The notes: a model not told the origin generated them from the sequence alone. A stretch of 30,551 nucleotides of DNA from an uncultured Collinsella sp. (GCA_934650095.1 CAKUFT010000020.1:1-30551); one strand, 5' to 3'. Shown: positions 1 through 7,831, counted from the stretch's first letter. Program-made: numbers and translations.

Positions 1-1614
1 CAGCTCAAGCGCTGCTTTAACCGCGACTTTACGCACGCCTATCAGGACGGCACCTCGGGCGACGAGATGATGAGCTATGAGCGTTCCAACAACCGCGGCC
101 AGATCGTGGGCACGGTGCGGGGCAGCCGCCCGTCCAACCGCGATGTGCGCGGCCTCAAGCCCGACGACCGCCGTCGCCGCGCCGCCATCGCCCGCATTGA
201 GCTGTTTGAGCCCGTGGGCAAGGGCGACCTGCTGGAGCTTCGCCACGATAACGAGTTTGACCAGTTCCTGACCACTATTGCCGCCGATGATGCCGCAGCC
301 GGTGAAGTCATCGAATGTCGCGTACCCCGCAGCATGCCCGAGGGCTGCCGCGTCCGCGTGATTCGCAGTCAGCGTGCCATCGACGCCGCCGGCGCCGCGC
401 TCAAGCGCGATGTGCTGCGCCGCCGCGCCGTAGACGTGTCCGTTGTGGCGCGTCTGGACGAGCCGTTTACCGTTACGCTCACCTGCTGCGACGACCCTTC
501 GCTTACGGCCACGGCCACGGGCTTTACCGTCGAATCCGCCAAGACCCGTGCGGTCGAGGCGTCCGATCTGGTTGAGCACGTCGGCCGCATGGGTTCCTCT
601 CCCTTTGAGGCTGCGAGCTTTGAGGTGGCGCTTGATGAGGGCTGTGGCATGGGTTTCTCCGCCGTACATAAGGTGCGCGGCGCCGCTTGCAAGGCGCTGG
701 AAGAGGCCATTCTGGCGCCGTACGCGGAGCGCGCGAAAACGCTCGAACTGCCGGCGATTGCCACCAGTGATTCCCGCCCCGCGCCCGAGCACTACCGCGA
801 CGAGCCGCAGATCTGCGCCACCGTCACCTCGCTCGAGGCCGCCGAGGCAGCGCGGGCGGAGGGTGCAACGCGCATCTACATGACCACCAACGCGCTCGAT
901 GCGGCCAAGCTCTCCCCCGCCGATACGTTTGAGCAGGGCATCGTACCCGTGCTCGATGAGGTCTGCCGCGCCGTTGACCATGTCCGCGTTGACCCATGGG
1001 TTGTTGCCGGCGCCACGGTCGCTATTGGCAACATCTCTGAGCTTGCCCTGGCCGCCCAGGTTGGCGCCACGGCCGAGATTCGCTCTTGCCTGCCGGTACA
1101 CAACATGCCCTGCATGGAGGCGCTTGCCGAGCGCGGAGCCGGTGCGTTTTGGCTCTCGCCCGAGATCACGCTCGACGAGATTGTCTCGCTCGGCGCCGCT
1201 GCGCCCGCGGCTCTGGGCATCACCGTCTTTGGCCGCCCGCGCGTCATGACAAGCGAGCATTGCATTCTGCAGGTTGCCAACGGCTGCATCCACGATTGTG
1301 CCAACTGCCGCCTGCGTGCCCGCAAGCTCTCGCTCAAAAATATCGACGGAAAGGTCATGCCCGTCCGCACCGACATCCACGGCCGCTCTCGCCTGTACGA
1401 CGCCTACCCCATCGACCTCACACCGCAGGTTCCACAGCTGCTCGACGCCGGCGTGCGCCGTCTTATGGTCGACGGAACCTTGCTCGAGGCCGATGAGATT
1501 GGCCGTGCCGTCGCCCGCGTCCGTCGCGCCGTCGAGGCCGCGCAGGCCGGCCGCAAGCCCGCCGCCCGCCTGCGCGGGGCGACCTCGGGCTGCATGTTTG
1601 TGGGAATCAGCTAA
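1..1614 (+). CDS. U32-family peptidase-like protein (C-terminal part, 5' end outside window)
   Basis: The frame is open from base 1 and ends with TAA at 1612-1614, so about 537 C-terminal residues are visible and the start lies upstream. The first residues (FNRDFTHAY, then SYERSNNRGQIVG) match the segment that follows the catalytic part of U32 'collagenase-like' proteins, where the DUF3656-type domain begins. The last third carries a conserved cysteine cluster (NGCIHDCANCRLRARK near codons 427-442 of the visible part) typical of long, two-part U32 proteins. The U32 signature itself would be upstream. Family members include RlhA, which acts in hydroxylation of 23S rRNA, and the tRNA-modifying TrhP group. 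An RNA-modification role is therefore more likely than secreted proteolysis, but this is inference from the family. The next gene, 15 bp downstream, also modifies RNA. Confidence 0.85.
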   Translation, partial: QLKRCFNRDFTHAYQDGTSGDEMMSYERSNNRGQIVGTVRGSRPSNRDVRGLKPDDRRRRAAIARIELFEPVGKGDLLELRHDNEFDQFLTTIAADDAAAGEVIECRVPRSMPEGCRVRVIRSQRAIDAAGAALKRDVLRRRAVDVSVVARLDEPFTVTLTCCDDPSLTATATGFTVESAKTRAVEASDLVEHVGRMGSSPFEAASFEVALDEGCGMGFSAVHKVRGAACKALEEAILAPYAERAKTLELPAIATSDSRPAPEHYRDEPQICATVTSLEAAEAARAEGATRIYMTTNALDAAKLSPADTFEQGIVPVLDEVCRAVDHVRVDPWVVAGATVAIGNISELALAAQVGATAEIRSCLPVHNMPCMEALAERGAGAFWLSPEITLDEIVSLGAAAPAALGITVFGRPRVMTSEHCILQVANGCIHDCANCRLRARKLSLKNIDGKVMPVRTDIHGRSRLYDAYPIDLTPQVPQLLDAGVRRLMVDGTLLEADEIGRAVARVRRAVEAAQAGRKPAARLRGATSGCMFVGIS

Positions 1615-1629
1615 CCGAAAGGCTTACAC

Positions 1630-2289
1630 GTGAACGAAGAACCTCAAGTCCTCTACTGCGACGCCTGGCTCATGGCCATCGACAAGCCCGCCGGCATGAT
1701 CGTCCACGGTGACGGCACCGGCGAGCGCACGCTTACCGACTACGCCAGCGACCTGCTGCTGGCGATGGGCGACGGCTTTGCCGCGACCGACATGCAGCCG
1801 CTCAATCGCCTGGACCGCAACACCACCGGCGTGGTGCTGTTCTCGCTCGACAAGCAGACGCAACCCGCCTTTGACCAGATGGTCATCGACCACGCATTCG
1901 AAAAGCACTATCTGGCGCTCGCCGAGGGCAAAATCAACTGGAACGAGAAGCTCATCGACAAGCCTATCGCCCGCGACCGCCACGATAGCCGCAAGATGCG
2001 CGTTGGCGCCAGCGGCAAGCCGTCTCAGACGCGCGTCAAGGTACTCAAGCGCCTTAAGAGCCGCCGCGGCCTGCCCACGCGCTCGTATATTGATGTCGAG
2101 CTGCTCACCGGCCGCAAGCATCAGATTCGCGTGCATCTGGCAAGCGAGCATCATCCCCTGGTTGGCGACGACCTGTACGGAACGCCGCGCCCCTGCGGCC
2201 TCATGCTCCATGCCCACAGCGTGTCCTTTACGCATCCCGTAACCGGCGAGCACATCCACATCGAAGCCCCCTGCCCCTGGGAGCCCTAA
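1630..2289 (+). CDS. RluA-family RNA pseudouridine synthase
   Basis: 219 residues with a GTG start, preceded by GAAAGG at 1617-1622. The core motif RLDRNTTG (residues 60-67) contains the catalytic aspartate Asp62. It is preceded by the family's DKPAGM segment (residues 18-23) and followed by GRKHQIRVHL near residues 170-180, which fits the RluA/RluD fold. There is no N-terminal S4 RNA-binding domain, and the protein is shorter than RluC or RluD (about 300), resembling short RluA/TruC-like members. It should isomerise specific uridines in rRNA or tRNA; the target cannot be read from sequence. It probably forms an operon with the U32 gene 15 bp upstream. A palindromic repeat begins directly at its stop codon. 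Confidence 0.9.
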   Translation: MNEEPQVLYCDAWLMAIDKPAGMIVHGDGTGERTLTDYASDLLLAMGDGFAATDMQPLNRLDRNTTGVVLFSLDKQTQPAFDQMVIDHAFEKHYLALAEGKINWNEKLIDKPIARDRHDSRKMRVGASGKPSQTRVKVLKRLKSRRGLPTRSYIDVELLTGRKHQIRVHLASEHHPLVGDDLYGTPRPCGLMLHAHSVSFTHPVTGEHIHIEAPCPWEP

Positions 2290-2327
2290 ACCACCACAAA
2301 GGGGACAGGCACCTTTATGGTGGTTTT
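2290..2327 (+). repeat. Short palindromic repeat, type A, copy 1 (GGGGACAG core)
   Basis: Imperfect palindrome: CCACCACAAAGG on the left pairs with CCTTTATGGTGG on the right around GGACAGGCA. It starts one base after the rluA-like stop codon. A near-identical copy lies at 2540-2576 in the same orientation. It could fold as a hairpin at the mRNA 3' end, and it resembles REP-type elements. No transposase is visible nearby. Confidence 0.75.
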
Positions 2328-2357
2328 GCCGCAACGGCTCAGCCGCGGTCCCAAAAC

Positions 2358-2414
2358 GTCTCGATCTGTAACAGTTAGAACCCATTTTCCGGTCTATCTG
2401 TTACAGATCGAGAC
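2358..2414. repeat. 17-bp perfect inverted repeat
   Basis: GTCTCGATCTGTAACAG (2358-2374) and its exact reverse complement (2398-2414) are separated by 23 bases. With its neighbours it occupies a 309-base gene-free region (2290-2598) between the pseudouridine synthase and the regulator gene, which holds only repeats. Function unknown; a dispersed non-coding palindromic element is the simplest reading. Confidence 0.7.
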
Positions 2415-2442
2415 ATTCAAATCCCCCTCAAGGGAAAACCTA

Positions 2443-2495
2443 AATCTGTAACAACAACTCGGCAAAATCGGCCCCAGGTGTTACAGATTGAGACA
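2443..2495. repeat. Degenerate relative of the 2358-2414 palindrome
   Basis: AATCTGTAACA (2443-2453) pairs with TGTTACAGATT (2479-2489). The right half, TGTTACAGATTGAGAC (2480-2495), differs by one base from the right arm of the preceding palindrome, so the two are related tandem copies. Confidence 0.55.
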
Positions 2496-2539
2496 AAGCG
2501 GCAACGCCCGTAATGGACGTCGTCGCTTCTGTTGTTGAA

Positions 2540-2576
2540 CCACCGCAATGGGGACAGGCACCTTTGTGGTAGTTTT
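2540..2576 (+). repeat. Short palindromic repeat, type A, copy 2 (GGGGACAG core)
   Basis: CCACCGCAAT, GGGGACAGGCACC, then TTTGTGGTAG. It matches copy 1 at 2290-2327 in the same orientation apart from a few bases. It lies just past the 3' end of the DeoR-type gene (stop at 2599-2601, opposite strand) and could form a hairpin in that transcript. Confidence 0.7.
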
Positions 2577-2598
2577 GGCCTTGTCCTGCCCCCTATCG

Positions 2599-3345
2599 CT
2601 AGACCGTGATGACGTTGTCCATCGACTGGTACTTGGCGGGCACCTCGCCCGCGGTGATAATCGTCGCGTCGCGGAAGTCCGCGAACTTGACGGGCGCCAC
2701 CATGCCAAATTTGCTGGCGTCCGAGATTACGAAGCGTTTGGCCGTATGACGCATCGAGATACGCTTGACCTGCGCTTCCTCGATATCGGGCGTCGTAAAG
2801 CCCTGCTCGGCGGCGATGCCGTTGGATCCCCAAAAACCGCAGTTAAAGTTATAGCGGTCCAGAGTCGCCAAGGCATCGGGACCAACGAGCGCCTCGGTTT
2901 CAGGCTTGAGCTCGCCGCCCAGCACCACGGTGCGCATACCACGCAGAGCAAGATGCTGGGCATGGAGCACCGAATCGGTCACATAGGTAACGCCATCGAG
3001 ATGCGGAAGATGCTCGATAAGCCTGAGCGTCGTGGAGCCCGAATCGATGTACACGAAACTATCGGGCTCTACGAGGGCCGCGGCGCGGGCACAGATGCGC
3101 TCCTTATCGTCGTTATGGAGATCGCTGCGCTCGCTGATCGTCAGATCGCGCGTCACATGCGCACGCTCCAGACTCGTCGCGCCTCCGTGCACCTTGGCGA
3201 TGCGGTGCGCGCGGTCGAGCGTCTGCAAGTCGCGCCGAATGGTAGACGCCGTCACGCCCAGGGCTTCGGCAAGCTCCGGCACGGTAACCGAGCCGGCCTG
3301 CTGCACCATCGAGACGATCGCGTTAAGCCTATCTTCCGCAAGCAT
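2599..3345 (-). CDS. DeoR-family transcriptional regulator
   Basis: 248 residues with an ATG start. The Shine-Dalgarno AGGAGGAG (about 3352-3360) overlaps the last codons and stop of the upstream oxidoreductase gene. The N-terminus (residues 1-57) is the classic DeoR winged helix-turn-helix, including VTVPELAEALGVTASTIRRD. The C-terminal sugar-phosphate sensor domain carries the family's DSGSTTLRLIEHL segment near residue 100, which forms part of the ligand pocket. It should repress sugar or polyol catabolic genes and release DNA on binding a phosphorylated sugar. The 3-bp spacing from the Gfo/Idh oxidoreductase suggests it controls that gene and itself. Candidate operators are the ACGCA motifs at 4481-4608. 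The effector is unknown. Confidence 0.92.
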   Translation of the reverse strand: MLAEDRLNAIVSMVQQAGSVTVPELAEALGVTASTIRRDLQTLDRAHRIAKVHGGATSLERAHVTRDLTISERSDLHNDDKERICARAAALVEPDSFVYIDSGSTTLRLIEHLPHLDGVTYVTDSVLHAQHLALRGMRTVVLGGELKPETEALVGPDALATLDRYNFNCGFWGSNGIAAEQGFTTPDIEEAQVKRISMRHTAKRFVISDASKFGMVAPVKFADFRDATIITAGEVPAKYQSMDNVITV

Positions 3346-3348
3346 CGC

Positions 3349-4428
3349 TTACTCCTCCTCGGGGTACACGACTCCCCAATCAGCGCGGAGCTTGGTCATA
3401 AGCTCCATAACATCAGAAGCATAGCCCAGGAGCTTGCGCTTCGAATCGTCACCGGCAACCGCCTTCTCCAGGTCGGCCATCTCGTAGCACAGGGCATAGG
3501 CCTCGGTGCCAGCGTGGACCTCCTCGCGATGACCGTCCGCAGTCCACACGATGGTCGCATGGTCGGCACGCGGATACTCGTTGACCTCGATATAGCACTT
3601 GTCGAAGCTGATGACCGAGCGCTTGGGCTGCTTGGAGTGAAGCGTAAGGCTCACGACGCCCAGCTGCTGCTCGGCATTGCGGCAGACGATGCCGCCTGCA
3701 ACATCGACGCCAGTCTCGCAGGTGTTGCCCAGCGAAACGACCTCGGCGGGCTGGCTCGCCATAAACAGGCGCATAACGGACAGTGCATACACGCCAATAT
3801 CGAGCATGGCACCACCGGCGAGGTTGCGATTGTAGAAACGGTTGGTCAGGTCGCCGTACTCCTTGTAGCTACCAAAGTTGAGCTGAGCGAGGTTCATGCG
3901 GCCGAACTCGCCGGCATCCATGCGACGGCGCAGCTCTTGATACAAGGGCATGTGGAGCACCGTGGTAGCGTCCATAAGGACCACGTTGTGCTCGGCGGCA
4001 ATGGCACGGGCCTCATCGAGTTCAGCGGAATTGAGGGTAATGGCCTTTTCGCAGAGCACGTGCTTGCCGGCTGCCAGGGCAGCGCGCAGATAGGTGATAT
4101 GAGTGTTGTGCGGCGTGGTGATATAGACGGCGTCGATGTCCGGATCGGCGTAGAGGTCCTCGACCGTGTCGTACACCTTCTCGACGCCATACTGCGCGGC
4201 AAAAGCCTGGGCCTTGGACAGCGTACGATTAGCGACACCCACAAGCTTGCGGCCGGCAAGAGCGAGAGATTGGGCCATCTGGTTGGCAATAACGCCGCAA
4301 CCGATCACAGCCCAACGGAGCTCGGGAGCCGTAAAGATGTCCTCGGGGAACGGCTTGTCCTGGACCGAAGCGAATGCTGCTTTGGCGGCTGCCGCAGCGT
4401 CGAGTGGAGCCTGCTTGGAATCTGCCAT
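3349..4428 (-). CDS. Gfo/Idh/MocA-family NAD(P)-dependent oxidoreductase
   Basis: About 359 residues. Two adjacent ATG codons (4431 and 4428) follow GGAGG; the second has the better spacing. After a roughly 40-residue leader the Rossmann motif VIGCGVIA appears, followed by ITTPHNTHI and LCEKAITLN. The last aligns with the family's EKP motif but has Ala for Pro, the variant seen in dihydrodiol-dehydrogenase-like members. The C-terminal domain includes GGAMLDIGVYAL. The family oxidises or reduces sugars, inositols or related diols in the cytosol; the substrate is not evident. Together with the downstream DeoR regulator it looks like a small sugar-responsive operon. There is no transporter next to it. 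Confidence 0.9.
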   Translation of the reverse strand: MADSKQAPLDAAAAAKAAFASVQDKPFPEDIFTAPELRWAVIGCGVIANQMAQSLALAGRKLVGVANRTLSKAQAFAAQYGVEKVYDTVEDLYADPDIDAVYITTPHNTHITYLRAALAAGKHVLCEKAITLNSAELDEARAIAAEHNVVLMDATTVLHMPLYQELRRRMDAGEFGRMNLAQLNFGSYKEYGDLTNRFYNRNLAGGAMLDIGVYALSVMRLFMASQPAEVVSLGNTCETGVDVAGGIVCRNAEQQLGVVSLTLHSKQPKRSVISFDKCYIEVNEYPRADHATIVWTADGHREEVHAGTEAYALCYEMADLEKAVAGDDSKRKLLGYASDVMELMTKLRADWGVVYPEEE

Positions 4429-4480
4429 CATGTGCCTCCTGTGTCATAGAACGTCTTGCATTTCGGACAGCTCTATATTC

Positions 4481-4608
4481 GCACAAACACGCGCGTCTGT
4501 GCGCGTTTTTGCGTATCTCACCGCTAAACGGTCATTTTTGCCCCGCAAACGGCGCATCTATACGCATATTCACGCAATCCCACGCACGCAAATACGCACA
4601 AATGCGCA
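4481..4608 (-). promoter_or_regulatory. Cluster of phased ACGCA/TGCGT motifs, candidate operator of the oxidoreductase-DeoR operon
   Basis: Upstream of the oxidoreductase, ACGCA starts at 4562, 4572, 4582, 4586 and 4594, the first three exactly one helical turn apart. TGCGCA follows at 4603. Nearer the gene are ACGCGCGT (4489-4496), TGCGCGT (4500-4506) and TGCGT (4510-4514). DeoR-type repressors often bind repeated short motifs over their own promoters, so these are likely operators. I could not place a convincing -35/-10 pair. The whole 4429-4927 gap otherwise holds a possible gene remnant, two type B repeats and the rplX terminator. Confidence 0.4.
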
Positions 4609-4639
4609 TTGGTCATTGCTCAGAGACAGGGGCTTATGC

Positions 4640-4711
4640 TTAGAACTCAAAAGACAGGATGATCCGCTTAGCCTCGTCACTCATGGCGCGCTGCAGCTCA
4701 AAGGACCGCCC
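4640..4711 (-). pseudogene. Possible 3' gene remnant (about 23 codons)
   Basis: On the minus strand a 23-codon open stretch ends ...MSDEAKRIILSFEF and a TAA at 4640-4642; an in-frame TAG lies just upstream. The composition looks like a real protein C-terminus, but there is no start with a ribosome binding site and no recognisable family. It may be a leftover gene end, or chance. Confidence 0.15.
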
Positions 4712-4729
4712 CTAACTGCCAACAGTATG

Positions 4730-4760
4730 CCCACTCATTTATGTCTGTCCCCAATGAGTG
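4730..4760 (-). repeat. Short palindromic repeat, type B, copy 1
   Basis: 31 bases with CACTCATT and AATGAGTG as inverted ends. Read on the minus strand the centre contains GGGGACAG. The copy at 4819-4849 is identical at 30 of 31 positions. Confidence 0.75.
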
Positions 4761-4818
4761 TTCTCTAGGAATGCCATGAAGATCGCCCTGCCCGCGAAGG
4801 ACCTTCCCCAACGGCTAC

Positions 4819-4849
4819 CCCACTCATTTAAGTCTGTCCCCAATGAGTG
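4819..4849 (-). repeat. Short palindromic repeat, type B, copy 2
   Basis: Second copy of the 31-base CACTCATT...AATGAGTG element, same orientation as copy 1 and 58 bases from it. It lies just beyond the rplX terminator. Confidence 0.75.
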
Positions 4850-4865
4850 CAATGAGTAGGGATAG

Positions 4866-4903
4866 AAAAAGGCCCGGGTGCCGTGGGGCATCCGGGCCTT
4901 TGC
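4866..4903 (-). terminator. Rho-independent terminator of the ribosomal protein operon
   Basis: On the minus strand AAAGGCCCGG and CCGGGCCTTTTTC form a strong GC stem followed by a T tract. It lies 25 bp beyond the rplX stop. It ends the run here; rplE, which normally follows rplX, is absent. Confidence 0.85.
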
Positions 4904-4927
4904 TAGCAACTTGATGTTGCGGGCAGC

Positions 4928-5233
4928 TTAGAACTTGTGGCCGCACTTCTTGCAGACGCGCAGCTTGTTCTTGCCGTCCTTCTCGTGACCGACGCGGGTA
5001 ACCTTACCGCACTCGGGGCAGACGAGATTGACGTTGGAGGCATCGATGGGAGCCTCCTGCGAAACGATGCCGCCCTGCTGGTTGGCAGCGTTGGGCTTGA
5101 CGGCCTTCTTAACGACCGAAACGCCCTCGACAACGACCTTGTTCTCGGCGGGGAGAGCACGCAGGATAACGCCCTGCTTGCCGCGATCCTTACCAGAGAG
5201 AACCTGGACCTTATCGCCCTTCTTGATATACAT
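4928..5233 (-). CDS. rplX: 50S ribosomal protein L24
   Basis: 101 residues with an ATG start. The KOW motif region [18 protein letters not shown] is at residues 4-21, near the N-terminus, and the C-terminus carries a zinc-ribbon pair, CPEC near residue 72 and CKKC near residue 94. L24 is an early 50S assembly initiator that binds the 5' end of 23S rRNA. It is the last gene of the run, 13 bp after rplN. In most bacteria rplE and the rest of the spc genes follow, but here a terminator does. Confidence 0.97.
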   Translation of the reverse strand: MYIKKGDKVQVLSGKDRGKQGVILRALPAENKVVVEGVSVVKKAVKPNAANQQGGIVSQEAPIDASNVNLVCPECGKVTRVGHEKDGKNKLRVCKKCGHKF

Positions 5234-5246
5234 ATATCTCCCCTAA

Positions 5247-5615
5247 CTACAGGGTCTCGGGAGCGAGCGAGACGATCTTCATGTACTTCTTGTCACGAAG
5301 CTCGCGAGCGACGGGCCCGAAGATACGGGTGCCGACGGGCGAACCATCGTTGTTGATGACAACGCAGGCGTTCTCATCAAAGCGAATGTAGGAGCCATCC
5401 TTGCGGCGGATCTCCTTAACGGTGCGAACGACGACGCAACGGACAACGTCCTTCTTCTTGACGTTGGCGCCAGGGGTAGCCTCCTGGACAGCACCGATGA
5501 ACACATCGCCGATGCCTGCATAACGACGCTTGGAACCGCCAAGCACCTTGATGCAGCGAATCTTGCGAGCGCCGGAGTTGTCGGCGACGTTCAGCATGGT
5601 TTGCATCTGAATCAT
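5247..5615 (-). CDS. rplN: 50S ribosomal protein L14
   Basis: 122 residues, the family's standard length. It has the expected start [16 protein letters not shown], and [14 protein letters not shown] towards the end. It binds 23S rRNA near the bridge to 16S rRNA. It has a well-placed GGAGGA before the ATG (about 5623-5628). It is separated from rpsQ by 118 bases, unusually long for this gene pair, and that spacer holds a long hairpin (5641-5706). Confidence 0.97.
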   Translation of the reverse strand: MIQMQTMLNVADNSGARKIRCIKVLGGSKRRYAGIGDVFIGAVQEATPGANVKKKDVVRCVVVRTVKEIRRKDGSYIRFDENACVVINNDGSPVGTRIFGPVARELRDKKYMKIVSLAPETL

Positions 5616-5640
5616 GGTAGATGTTCCTCCGAACTAAGAA

Positions 5641-5706
5641 CCGAAGAGAGGTGCGCAGCCTGTATACGGCCTGTGGTATGCAAGCCAGGCATACGCACAT
5701 CTTCGG
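5641..5706 (-). promoter_or_regulatory. Structured RNA candidate in the rpsQ-rplN spacer
   Basis: Three stem blocks pair in register: CCGAAGA (5641-5647) with TCTTCGG (5700-5706), GTGCG (5651-5655) with CGCAC (5694-5698), and GCCTG (5658-5662) with CAGGC (5686-5690). The internal loops are of 1-3 bases and the apical loop is 23 bases. No T tract follows, so it is not a classic terminator. It could be a protein-binding site for autoregulation, a processing site or an mRNA stabiliser; which is not known. Confidence 0.5.
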
Positions 5707-5733
5707 AAACGTACAAGTCGTAAGAGCGACTGC

Positions 5734-5994
5734 TTATTTAGCGCGCTCGACGACCTCGATGAGGCGCCAACGCTTCATCTTGGACATAGGACGGGTCTCC
5801 ATAACGCGGACGGTGTCGCCCACGCCAGCCGTGCACTCCTCGTCGTGAGCGTGCAGCTTCTTGGAGCTGGTCATCATCTTGCCGTACTTGGGGTGACGCT
5901 TGCGCTCGGTGATGGTGACAACGATGGTCTTGGCACCGGAGACGGAGGTAACGACACCCGTACGGACCTTACGCGAGTTACGCGAATCAGTCAT
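5734..5994 (-). CDS. rpsQ: 30S ribosomal protein S17
   Basis: 86 residues with an ATG start. The S17 core is clear: RTGVVTSVSGAKTIVVTI, then RHPKYGKMM and the basic C-terminal part DTVRVMETRPMSKMKRWRL. It is an OB-fold protein that binds 16S rRNA early in 30S assembly. It follows rpmC by 16 bp and precedes the structured 118-base spacer before rplN. Confidence 0.96.
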   Translation of the reverse strand: MTDSRNSRKVRTGVVTSVSGAKTIVVTITERKRHPKYGKMMTSSKKLHAHDEECTAGVGDTVRVMETRPMSKMKRWRLIEVVERAK

Positions 5995-6010
5995 GTTCTC
6001 TCCTTAGGTC

Positions 6011-6226
6011 CTACTCGGCGACAGCGGACTTCTCCGCTGCGATCTCGCGGGCGCGCTGCTCCGTGAGGACGCGAGCGATGTCCTTCTTCACGGTGTTGAC
6101 GCGAGCGGTGTTGTCCAGCTGGCTGGTGGCCATCTGGAAACGAAGGTTAAAGAGCTCGGCGCGCATTTCCTTCAGCTTCTCAACGAGCTGAGCGTCCGAG
6201 AGCTCACGAATCTCTGCGGGCTTCAT
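6011..6226 (-). CDS. rpmC: 50S ribosomal protein L29
   Basis: 71 residues. It has the typical two-helix L29 sequence, with ELSDAQLVEKLKEMRAELFN followed by LRFQMATSQLDNTARVN. It sits near the exit of the peptide tunnel and helps dock SRP and trigger factor. Its ATG overlaps the rplP stop by one base (TAATG), so the two are translationally coupled. Confidence 0.96.
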   Translation of the reverse strand: MKPAEIRELSDAQLVEKLKEMRAELFNLRFQMATSQLDNTARVNTVKKDIARVLTEQRAREIAAEKSAVAE

Positions 6227-6729
6227 TAGTTCTCCTCCTTGGCGGCGGCGGCGTCCTCAGCAGCCCACTTGGCCTCGAGAGCGGCCTCCTCAGCCATCTC
6301 CTTCTCGATGCGCTGCTCAGCGTTCTTAGCAGCAACAATCTTGGTCTTGATGGGAAGCTTGTGCTGTGCAAGACGCAGAGCCTCGCGAGCGACCTCCTCG
6401 GGCACGCCCTTGACCTCGAACATGATGCGGCCGGGTTTGACGACGGCCACCCACTCCTCGGGGTTACCCTTACCAGAACCCATGCGAGTCTCGGCAGGCT
6501 TCTTGGTGATGGGCTTATCGGGGAAGATCGTGATGTAGACACGACCGCCACGCTTCATGTAGCGGGTCATGGCAATACGAGCGGCCTCGATCTGACGGTT
6601 GGTGATCCAATGGGCCTCGAGAGCCTGGATACCAAACTCGCCGAAATGCAGCTCGGTATTACCCTTGGCCTGGCCCTTCATGGAGCCACGCTGCACCTTG
6701 CGGTGAAGAATACGCTTAGGGGCAAGCAC
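6226..6729 (-). CDS. rplP: 50S ribosomal protein L16
   Basis: 167 residues with a GTG start that overlaps the rpsC stop (TAGTG). The conserved body is complete: [15 protein letters not shown] at the start, [19 protein letters not shown] in the middle, and [20 protein letters not shown]. It contributes to the A-site region of the 50S subunit. The family is usually 136-145 residues long. The extra C-terminal part (from about residue 139) is rich in Ala and Glu and predicted helical, with unknown function. Confidence 0.97.
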   Translation of the reverse strand: MLAPKRILHRKVQRGSMKGQAKGNTELHFGEFGIQALEAHWITNRQIEAARIAMTRYMKRGGRVYITIFPDKPITKKPAETRMGSGKGNPEEWVAVVKPGRIMFEVKGVPEEVAREALRLAQHKLPIKTKIVAAKNAEQRIEKEMAEEAALEAKWAAEDAAAAKEEN

Positions 6730-7439
6730 TACTGACCCCTCCTCTCGGAGTTACGACGACGAGGACGGGAAGAGCCCTCGAGTGCAGGGTTGGGAACAGG
6801 CTGGCCCGGGAGCTTCTCGCCCAGGTAGATCCAGACCTTCACGCCGCAAGCGCCCATGGTGGTGCTGGCGACAGCCGTGCCGTAGTCGATCTTGGCACGG
6901 AGGGTGTGCAGAGGCACGCGACCCTCGCGGTACCACTCACGACGGCCCATCTCGGCACCGCCGAGACGACCGGAGCACTGGATACGGATGCCCTTAGCGC
7001 CGGCCTTGCGGGCGGACTGGACAGCCTTGCGCATAGCGCGACGGAAGGCAACGCGGCCCTCGAGCTGCTCGGCGATAGACTGAGCAACGAGGTTGGCGTC
7101 GAGCTCGGGGCGCTTGATCTCGACAACGTCGACGGAGAGCTGGCCCTTGGAGACGCCAGCGACCTTCTCGAGCTCGGTGCGGAGGGTATCAATCTCGGCA
7201 CCCTTCTTACCGATGACAACGCCGGGGCGAGCGGTGAGGATGATGACCTTCACCTTGTCGCCAGCGCGCTCGATCTCGACGCGGGAGACAGCTGCGCGGG
7301 AAAGACGCTTCTCGAGGTACTTGCGGATCTCGAGATCGTTACCGAGGGTCTTAGCGTAATCCTTCTCTGCGAACCAGCGGGAGCGCCAGTTCTCGGTGAT
7401 GCCAAGACGGAAGCCGGTGGGGTAGACTTTCTGACCCAT
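6729..7439 (-). CDS. rpsC: 30S ribosomal protein S3
   Basis: 236 residues with an ATG start. It begins [14 protein letters not shown], has the KH-domain GKKGAEI loop near residue 78, and the C-terminal domain contains [21 protein letters not shown]3 lines the mRNA entry channel and has helicase-associated functions. It is coupled to rplP by a 1-base overlap and lies 6 bp after rplV. Confidence 0.97.
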   Translation of the reverse strand: MGQKVYPTGFRLGITENWRSRWFAEKDYAKTLGNDLEIRKYLEKRLSRAAVSRVEIERAGDKVKVIILTARPGVVIGKKGAEIDTLRTELEKVAGVSKGQLSVDVVEIKRPELDANLVAQSIAEQLEGRVAFRRAMRKAVQSARKAGAKGIRIQCSGRLGGAEMGRREWYREGRVPLHTLRAKIDYGTAVASTTMGACGVKVWIYLGEKLPGQPVPNPALEGSSRPRRRNSERRGQ

Positions 7440-7445
7440 ACAGCT

Positions 7446-7817
7446 TTACGCCTCCTTTCGAGGAGCAACGACGACGGTGATGTGGGAAGTACGCTTCAGA
7501 ATGCGAGAAGCGGAACCCTTGGCGCGGGGACGGATGCGCTTAAGCGTCGGACCCTCGTCAACATAGGCAGCGGCGACAACCAGGTTGTCGGCACGCAGAC
7601 CGTTGTTGTTCTCGGCGTTCGCAACGGCGGAACGGAGAACCTTCTCGACATCCACGGCGACGGCGCGGTCGCAGAAGTGGAGGATGTCGAAGGCCTGAGC
7701 GACAGGCTTGCGGCGGATCAGATCGACCACCAGGCGGGCCTTGCTGGGGGAAACACGCACGTACTTAGCGACGGCGCGAACCTCGGTGGCCTCAGTTTCA
7801 ATAGACTTAGTTGCCAT
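7446..7817 (-). CDS. rplV: 50S ribosomal protein L22
   Basis: 123 residues. After a short, non-conserved N-terminal extension the L22 core reads [20 protein letters not shown]. The long beta-hairpin that reaches the exit tunnel follows ([16 protein letters not shown]). Macrolide-resistance changes occur in this hairpin elsewhere; none is obvious here. It lies 14 bp after rpsS and 6 bp before rpsC. Confidence 0.96.
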   Translation of the reverse strand: MATKSIETEATEVRAVAKYVRVSPSKARLVVDLIRRKPVAQAFDILHFCDRAVAVDVEKVLRSAVANAENNNGLRADNLVVAAAYVDEGPTLKRIRPRAKGSASRILKRTSHITVVVAPRKEA

Positions 7818-7831
7818 TTACGGTTAACCCC

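Noticed and set aside
2548..4449. A 633-codon plus-strand open frame across the DeoR and oxidoreductase genes
   Set aside because: It is a shadow of two clear minus-strand genes.
4776..4856. A 27-codon plus-strand frame starting MKIALPAKDLPQ after AGGA
   Set aside because: It ends inside a type B repeat and is too short to judge. It could be a truncated gene start, but nothing else supports it.
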